From: an uncultured Prevotella sp.
GTDB lineage: Bacteria; Bacteroidota; Bacteroidia; Bacteroidales; Bacteroidaceae
DNA length: 9,870 bases
Reading direction: 5' to 3'
Assembly: GCA_937880835.1 (NCBI GenBank)
Contig: CALGRN010000310.1
Coordinates: 1-9,870 of the forward strand
Under the pieces are notes generated by a model. That model searched no databases. It saw nothing but the letters and a program-made list of their open reading frames with translations, and had not been told where the DNA came from. The stretch's first letter is position 1. Each line of letters starts with the position of its first letter. The translations under genes and the position numbers were made by a program. Below, piece by piece: positions 6,120-9,870 of the stretch.

Positions 6120-7211
6120 ATGGTTTCGGTCAAACAGAACATTATCTTGATAACAAGAGTTGTGTGTGCTGTATTGTTTTGCACATTTACCTTTCTTTTC
6201 CTTTATAGCTATCAGGCAGACATATTATCCGTTATTCAATATATATTGTCTGGTGGAGCTACACGTTACGAGCCTACCATAGGTGCGTTTCTTATAACGT
6301 TAATTCTTTATTTGTTGCATCTCGGGGTTTATACGTTGACACGTTTAAACTGCTTTACTCACGCTTTGACCTATTTCCCATCACTTCTTATACTTGTTTT
6401 CATTACTGATATAAGTCCGGATGTAACCAAAGATTTCTCTTTCGGTATATGGGTTTGGATATTTCCCATATCGATTTTGTTATGGGTAGCGGCAGTATGG
6501 TATTTAAAACGGATTGATACAACCGCCTCTGCAAACTGTTCGGGTAGTTTCATCATACGCGTTTTATGGATTAATTCTGCCGTCCTTTCACTTATGTTTT
6601 TACTTGTCGGACTGTCGAGCAATGGCAATGACGTGTTTCATTACAGGATGCGTATGGAGAATTGTCTTATCGAAAAGAAATACGATGCGGCAATAATGAC
6701 GGGTAGAAAGAGTCTCGCATGCGACAGCAGTCTGACGATGTTGCGCGCCTATGCGCTTTCATGTAAAGGCGAATTGGGTGAGCGTCTCTTTGAGTTTCCG
6801 CTTGAAGGAGGCAGCAAAGCCTTGCTTCCCGACGGGCAGACGGTTAAGAGCATAATGTATCCGGCAAGCAAGATACGCGCTCATTACAGGAAAAAGAAAT
6901 ATCATGCCGATTATGAATTGTGCTCGTTGCTTTTAGACAGACGCATTGATGAGTTTGCCGAAAGTATATCGAAGTATTACAATATCAACGACAAGCTGCC
7001 GAAACACTATCGTGAGGCATTGCTTCTATACACTCATATGCGTTCAAATCCGGTTGTGGAATATCATAATGATCTGATGAATGCTGATTTCCAAGACCTT
7101 CAAGAGATGGAAAAGAAAACCGCCGACGTGCGCAAACGTATCAACGATGTGTATTCTACGTTCGGCAATACATACTGGTATTACTATGAATATGGAAATA
7201 AAGTAAGATGA
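6120..7211 (+). CDS. Inner-membrane protein with five helices and a TPR-like soluble tail
   Basis: A 363-residue protein of unknown function. Five hydrophobic segments lie at about residues 8-29, 54-75, 83-98, 106-128 and 144-165. They are followed by a ~200-residue soluble part with helical, TPR-like sequence, for example 'RMENCLIEKKYDAAIMTGRK' then 'LRAYALSCKGELGERLFEFP'. 'KLPKHYREALLLYTHMR' lies further on. This layout resembles the Bacteroidota DUF6057-type membrane proteins, but the match is from memory and this protein is shorter; treat it as a hint only. The ATG at 6120 comes 1 nt after the glgB stop, and its own stop is 1 nt before the phosphatase ATG, so translational coupling in one operon is likely. 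No catalytic motif is visible. Confidence 0.8.
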   Translation: MVSVKQNIILITRVVCAVLFCTFTFLFLYSYQADILSVIQYILSGGATRYEPTIGAFLITLILYLLHLGVYTLTRLNCFTHALTYFPSLLILVFITDISPDVTKDFSFGIWVWIFPISILLWVAAVWYLKRIDTTASANCSGSFIIRVLWINSAVLSLMFLLVGLSSNGNDVFHYRMRMENCLIEKKYDAAIMTGRKSLACDSSLTMLRAYALSCKGELGERLFEFPLEGGSKALLPDGQTVKSIMYPASKIRAHYRKKKYHADYELCSLLLDRRIDEFAESISKYYNINDKLPKHYREALLLYTHMRSNPVVEYHNDLMNADFQDLQEMEKKTADVRKRINDVYSTFGNTYWYYYEYGNKVR

Positions 7212-7212
7212 T

Positions 7213-7737
7213 ATGAATGTTAAGAGCACGAAAGAAATGACGTCTTTACTCTTTGTTTGTCTTGGAAACATCTGCCGTTCTCCTGCCGCAGAGGGTGTGA
7301 TGAAGCATAAAGTGTCTCAGGCAGGCATCAGCGACAGGTTCTTTATAGACTCCGCAGGTATCGGAGGTTGGCATGCAGGAGAGTTACCCGACATCCGTAT
7401 GCGTACTCATGCGCTGCAAAGAGGCTACCTGCTTGAAAGCAAAGCAAGGAAGTTTGTTGTTTCCGACTTTATGCAATTCGACTATATCATAGTTATGGAC
7501 GATGATAACTATAAGAATATCTGTGCCTATGCTTCGAGCGATGAAGAACGTGCAAAGGTTCTGAAGATGAAGGATTTCTTCTCAAAGTACAAGGGAAGAA
7601 CATCCGTGCCCGACCCTTATTACGGCACAGACAAAGATTTTGAACTTGCGATAGACTTGATAGAAGACGGATGCAGCGGCATTCTCGAAAGATTGCAGGG
7701 GCAGACCCGGAGTCTTTCCTATACTTCAAACGAGTAG
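7213..7737 (+). CDS. Low-molecular-weight protein tyrosine phosphatase
   Basis: A 174-residue cytosolic phosphatase that removes phosphate from protein tyrosine residues through a cysteinyl-phosphate intermediate. The P-loop CxxxxxR is 'CLGNICRS' (C16 to R22), 'DSAG' follows, and the general-acid aspartate is D134 in 'VPDPYYG'. All three are where the family has them, so it should be active. The mature domain is usually ~155 residues starting 'MxxLLFVCLGNICRSP'. The ATG at 7237 (residue 9) would give 166 residues and is a real alternative. 7213 was chosen because it is 1 nt from the upstream stop, matching the spacing between the two preceding genes. In Bacteroidota such enzymes often oppose tyrosine kinases of polysaccharide export, but none is nearby; here the operon partner is glgB. 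The substrate is unknown. Confidence 0.92.
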   Translation: MNVKSTKEMTSLLFVCLGNICRSPAAEGVMKHKVSQAGISDRFFIDSAGIGGWHAGELPDIRMRTHALQRGYLLESKARKFVVSDFMQFDYIIVMDDDNYKNICAYASSDEERAKVLKMKDFFSKYKGRTSVPDPYYGTDKDFELAIDLIEDGCSGILERLQGQTRSLSYTSNE

Positions 7738-7850
7738 CAAGGGGAAATAAATTGACGCGCGTATTCATGCACGACGTGCAAAAAAGACTGTTGATATATT
7801 GAATCGTGATAAGAAAAGCGTTATAAAAGATAATTTTGTTTGTTTTTTTG

Positions 7851-7879
7851 TCTTTTTCTTGCAATTTTCAAGAAAAAGA
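7851..7879 (+). promoter_or_regulatory. 11-bp inverted repeat inside a promoter spacer
   Basis: TCTTTTTCTTG (7851-7861) and CAAGAAAAAGA (7869-7879) are perfect 11-bp inverted arms around the 7-nt loop CAATTTT. The left arm includes the -33 TTG and the right arm ends 2 nt before the -7 box. It could be an operator for a dimeric repressor, or a terminator of the glgB operon, since the stem is followed by AGTATTTTTG. The sequence alone does not decide. Confidence 0.5.
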
Positions 7880-7889
7880 AGTATTTTTG
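7859..7889 (+). promoter_or_regulatory. Two-box Bacteroidota promoter
   Basis: TTG (7859-7861) is separated by 20 nt from TATTTTTG (7882-7889), which fits the TTTG-N19-21-TAnnTTTG pattern with one mismatch in the first box (CTTG). The start site would be near 7896, about 40 nt before the ATG at 7936 and about 410 nt before the BspA-like gene at 8310. Confidence 0.5.
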
Positions 7890-7935
7890 TATGCAAATTG
7901 AAAACAAATAGGTTAAAGCTTAAATATTATATATT

Positions 7936-8259
7936 ATGAGACAGCCGATAACTGTAAATAAAACTTTTATGCACTGCGATGAAAACTGTCACATGAATGC
8001 ATTTTATCTCGCTTCTGTCAGATATTCTCAAGTGTTTTGGGAGGGTACGTTTAAGTATTTTAGCGGCTTCTGTGCCGTTTATGCTCTCTGTGCTATGATT
8101 GGAAAACATACGAGAAAAACCCCACTTACATCTCCGATACAAGGAGGTTCGAGCGGAACTTTCTGCGTTGAAACTATCTTGGTGTCGCAACAACAGGACG
8201 ACGGTGCTCCGGCAATGGAAGGATATTGCGGACAGACAGGGCGTCTGTACCTACAGTGA
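7936..8259 (+). CDS. Doubtful 107-residue ORF downstream of a good promoter
   Basis: An ATG 47 nt past a two-box promoter opens a 107-codon frame. The product is unrecognised. It has several Cys and aromatic residues in the first 55 positions ('MHCDENCHMNAFYLASVRYS'), no signal peptide or membrane span, and a low-complexity second half. Its last codons run through the GGACAGAC hairpin, giving 'GQTGRLYLQ', so the 3' end is likely not under protein selection. It may be a short accessory protein, the decayed start of a lost gene, or just an open stretch in the leader of the BspA-like gene. The promoter context is the only support. Confidence 0.25.
   Translation: MRQPITVNKTFMHCDENCHMNAFYLASVRYSQVFWEGTFKYFSGFCAVYALCAMIGKHTRKTPLTSPIQGGSSGTFCVETILVSQQQDDGAPAMEGYCGQTGRLYLQ
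8230..8256. repeat. GGACAGAC hairpin element, copy 1
   Basis: GGACAGACAGG-GCGTCTGTACCTACAG contains the inverted arms ACAGAC (8232-8237) and GTCTGT (8243-8248) with a 5-nt loop. A related copy lies at 9779-9810 after the BspA-like gene, and the window ends in GGACAGACCA (9861-9870). It appears to be a dispersed short intergenic repeat. Confidence 0.5.
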
Positions 8260-8309
8260 TATTAATTATTAAAACAATTATGTATAACTTTTTAATTAAA
8301 CAAAGAAGA

Positions 8310-9593
8310 ATGAAAACAAATTTATTCAAGAACATGACGACGGCTATAGCCGCGTTGTTCATCGCAATGCTTGCCCTGCCGCAGACGGCTCAGGCACAGA
8401 CTAAGGAAGCTTACGTGGTGAAAAACTTAGACGATAAAACTCTCACGTTCTACTACGACACTAACAGGCATGCATGGGCAGAGAATGCTGCTACCAGCGT
8501 GTACGGAATCAACGACGAGCAGCAAGATGAAGACGGTTTCTATCCGGCATGGGCGGGAACCTATAAACAGCATGCAGACATTACCAAAGTTGTATTTGAC
8601 GCGTCGTTCAAGGACTACCGACCACAAAGTACAGCAAATTGGTTTCACTATTGCACCGAATTGAAGGAAATCAGTGGCATGGAGAACCTAAATACCGTGA
8701 AAGTAACCGACATGGGCGGAATGTTCAATGGCTGCAAAGCCCTTACCTCGCTTGACCTTTCGGGCTTCAATACTGAGGACGTAACCAACATGAGCGAAAT
8801 GTTCAGTTTTTGCGGAGCTCTTACCTCGCTCAACCTTTCGGGCTTCAATACTCAGAACGTATCAGACATGAGCGGAATGTTCAATTACTGCAAAGCCCTT
8901 ACCTCGCTTGATCTCTCGGGCTTCAATACTCAGAACGTAATCAACATGAAAACCATGTTCAATAGTTGCAGTGCTCTTACCTCGCTCGACCTTTCAAACT
9001 TCAATACCCAGTACGTAATGAACATGGGTGGAATGTTCTCTGACTGCAGTGCCCTGCAATCGATAAACCTCTCGAGCTTCAATACAGAGAACGTAACCTA
9101 CATGGGCTTAATGTTCACTGACTGCAAAGCCTTGACTTCTATTGATCTCTCAAGTTTCAATACCGGGAACGTAACCGACATGAGCTTAATGTTCTCTGAC
9201 TGCGAAGCCCTGCAATCGATCGATCTCTCGAACTTTAATACAGGGAATGCAATCTACATGTATTTCATGTTCACAAACTGCAAAGCTCTCACTACTATAT
9301 ACTGCAACAACACATGGACGTGTAGTGGTAGCTCTGAATGGATGTTCGGCGGATGCACGCAGCTCGTGGGCGCAGTGGCATTCGATGAAAGCAAGACTGA
9401 TGTAGCTATGGCTAACCCTGAGACGGGATATTTCACGAAGAAAGCAACAGACGGTATAGAAAGCGCAACTGCCGATGTATCTGTTAGGAAGCAGGGCACG
9501 TATAATCTGCAAGGCGTGCGCATGGCTGACGATTTCGACCGTCTGCCCGCAGGCATTTACATTGTTGACGGCGAGAAAGTGGTGAAGAAGTAA
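8310..9593 (+). CDS. BspA-like DUF285 repeat surface protein
   Basis: A 427-residue exported protein. The signal peptide covers residues 1-29 ('LALPQTAQAQ'). Residues 30-115 form a mixed domain, followed by leucine-rich-like DUF285 repeats of the type seen in BspA-family and mycoplasma surface proteins. Seven full 26-residue units (143-324), typified by 'ALTSLDLSGFNTQNVSDMSG' then 'MFNYC', are flanked by a partial unit before (116-142) and a degenerate one after (325-349). Residues 381-427 carry the 'GTYNLQGVRM...AGIYIVDGEKVV' tail common on exported Prevotella proteins, which may act in sorting or anchoring. Such proteins bind host or other bacterial surfaces; the ligand here is unknown. The ATG at 8310 was chosen because it starts the signal peptide. 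A frame extension upstream to a TTG at 8226 runs through the GGACAGAC repeat and is unlikely, and an ATG at 8280 would spoil the signal. Confidence 0.88.
   Translation: MKTNLFKNMTTAIAALFIAMLALPQTAQAQTKEAYVVKNLDDKTLTFYYDTNRHAWAENAATSVYGINDEQQDEDGFYPAWAGTYKQHADITKVVFDASFKDYRPQSTANWFHYCTELKEISGMENLNTVKVTDMGGMFNGCKALTSLDLSGFNTEDVTNMSEMFSFCGALTSLNLSGFNTQNVSDMSGMFNYCKALTSLDLSGFNTQNVINMKTMFNSCSALTSLDLSNFNTQYVMNMGGMFSDCSALQSINLSSFNTENVTYMGLMFTDCKALTSIDLSSFNTGNVTDMSLMFSDCEALQSIDLSNFNTGNAIYMYFMFTNCKALTTIYCNNTWTCSGSSEWMFGGCTQLVGAVAFDESKTDVAMANPETGYFTKKATDGIESATADVSVRKQGTYNLQGVRMADDFDRLPAGIYIVDGEKVVKK
8736..9281 (+). repeat. Seven 78-bp tandem repeats in the surface-protein gene
   Basis: The DUF285 units are exact 78-nt multiples with no indel. 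Units 1 and 3 are close at nucleotide level: both open with AAAGCCCTTACCTCGCTTGA and share CTCGGGCTTCAATACT or a near match. Units 5 and 7 share an ALQSI-type opening that differs from the ALTSL/ALTSI units. This suggests growth by duplication of one- or two-unit blocks. Every unit ends in Cys. Confidence 0.75.
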
Positions 9594-9605
9594 TGAAACC
9601 ATTCG

Positions 9606-9650
9606 GACACGTGTGCATGTGGTGATTTCTGTCATGCACGTGTCTGTCTC
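9606..9650 (+). terminator. Stem-loop directly after the surface-protein gene
   Basis: GACACG (9606-9611) plus TGCATG (9614-9619) pair with CATGCA (9633-9638) plus CGTGTC (9639-9644). This makes a 12-bp stem with a 2-nt bulge and a 13-nt loop, followed by a pyrimidine-rich TGTCTCTTT. It starts 13 nt after the stop codon and may be the first of two termination or 3'-end-protecting structures. Confidence 0.45.
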
Positions 9651-9653
9651 TTT

Positions 9654-9699
9654 ATTCGTCATGTGTCTGTATCATTCAGGCACATGACGAATTTCTTTG
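9654..9699 (+). terminator. Strong rho-independent terminator of the surface-protein gene
   Basis: ATTCGTCATGTG (9654-9665) pairs perfectly over 12 bp with CACATGACGAAT (9681-9692). The stem can continue inward through a T-G wobble and CTG/CAG to 16 bp, leaving a 7-nt loop TATCATT. The T-rich TTTCTTTG (9692-9699) overlaps the stem's final T and continues directly after it, giving plus-strand orientation. Confidence 0.6.
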
Positions 9700-9778
9700 T
9701 ATGCATGTGTGGATGTTGATTGAAGGCACGTTGGTGTGGGGGACATTGTTATTGATTTCATACAGGTACAGGGTGTTT

Positions 9779-9810
9779 CGGACAGACACAGGGGCTGTCC
9801 CTACATTCAG
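9779..9810. repeat. GGACAGAC hairpin element, copy 2
   Basis: CGGACAGACACAGGGGCTGTCC followed by CTACATTCAG matches copy 1 (8229-8256) at both ends, with a few changes and small indels in the middle. GGACAG can pair with CTGTCC (9795-9800). A third partial match, GGACAGACCA, is cut by the window end at 9861-9870, suggesting the repeat field continues to the right. Confidence 0.45.
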
Positions 9811-9870
9811 GGTAAATTCAATTATTGTAAATGGGGACACTTCACGTAATCAACGCGTGAGGACAGACCA

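Larger units (their letters stand above)
7738..8309. other. Intergenic region before the BspA-like gene (572 bp)
   Basis: The stretch has four visible parts. The first ~110 nt after the phosphatase contain a 13-bp odd-centred palindrome, TGCACG-A-CGTGCA (7768-7780). A promoter with an inverted repeat in its spacer lies at 7851-7889. A doubtful 107-codon frame spans 7936-8259. A GGACAGAC-type hairpin lies at 8230-8249, and the last 60 nt before the ATG at 8310 are very AT-rich, with an imperfect -7 box TAACTTTT at 8285-8292. No RNA gene was recognised. Confidence 0.55.

Noticed and set aside
7768..7780. The palindrome TGCACG-A-CGTGCA as terminator of the phosphatase gene
   Set aside because: A one-base centre cannot form a normal RNA loop and it is followed by A residues, not T. 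It could be a protein site but nothing else supports it.
8140..8170. A tRNA T-arm-like GGTTCGAGC
   Set aside because: The flanks do not form the 5-bp T-stem, and no acceptor, D or anticodon arms can be built around it.
8226..8309. An upstream TTG start adding 28 residues to the BspA-like protein
   Set aside because: The added part is encoded by the GGACAGAC repeat and AT-rich leader, and it would bury the signal peptide. The ATG at 8310 begins a standard signal sequence.
9842..9859. TCACG...CGTGA inverted arms near the right edge
   Set aside because: A 5-bp stem with an 8-nt loop is expected by chance and has no gene context in the window.

Overview
The window looks like chromosome from a Bacteroidota species, most likely Prevotella or a close relative in the Prevotellaceae. 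Four observations support this. The primary sigma factor is short and lacks region 1.1. TAnnTTTG -7 promoter boxes of the Bacteroidota type stand before most genes, and Shine-Dalgarno sequences are not obvious. A BspA-like surface protein ends in the 'YNLQG...GIYIV' tail that is common in Prevotella. The intergenic DNA is AT-rich with short hairpin repeats. No tRNA, rRNA, CRISPR array, transposase or phage gene was found.

Layout, left to right. Positions 1-244 are intergenic and hold two divergent promoters: one fires left out of the window, the other serves a small secreted protein (245-565) that is little more than a signal peptide and a sorting-domain-like fold. That gene converges on rpoD (700-1572, minus), with hairpins between them. 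Next come a 355-bp gap carrying a four-copy ~22-bp hairpin repeat and kdsB (1928-2686, minus), which makes CMP-Kdo for lipid A/LPS. Divergent from kdsB is an exported protein built of 14 gap-free 23-residue MORN repeats (2877-3989). It is followed by the glycogen branching enzyme glgB (4049-6118), which an in-frame amber codon at 4499-4501 splits into a 150-codon N-terminal piece and a catalytic piece. A five-helix membrane protein (6120-7211) and a low-molecular-weight protein tyrosine phosphatase (7213-7737) follow at 1-nt spacings, so the three form a tight operon.

The right third is accessory in character. A 572-bp stretch (7738-8309) holds a well-formed promoter whose spacer is occupied by an 11-bp inverted repeat, a doubtful 107-codon ORF, and a short GGACAGAC-type hairpin. 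Then comes a BspA-like DUF285 repeat surface protein (8310-9593) with seven 26-residue units encoded by a 78-bp tandem repeat. Two consecutive stem-loops follow it, the second a good terminator candidate, and then a second copy of the GGACAGAC element, so that element brackets the surface-protein gene.

The genes before the last one are housekeeping: transcription, LPS precursor and glycogen metabolism. I do not see a defence system or a clearly new multi-gene system. The points most worth checking are the amber codon in glgB, the intergenic hairpin repeats, and the promoter with the built-in inverted repeat.
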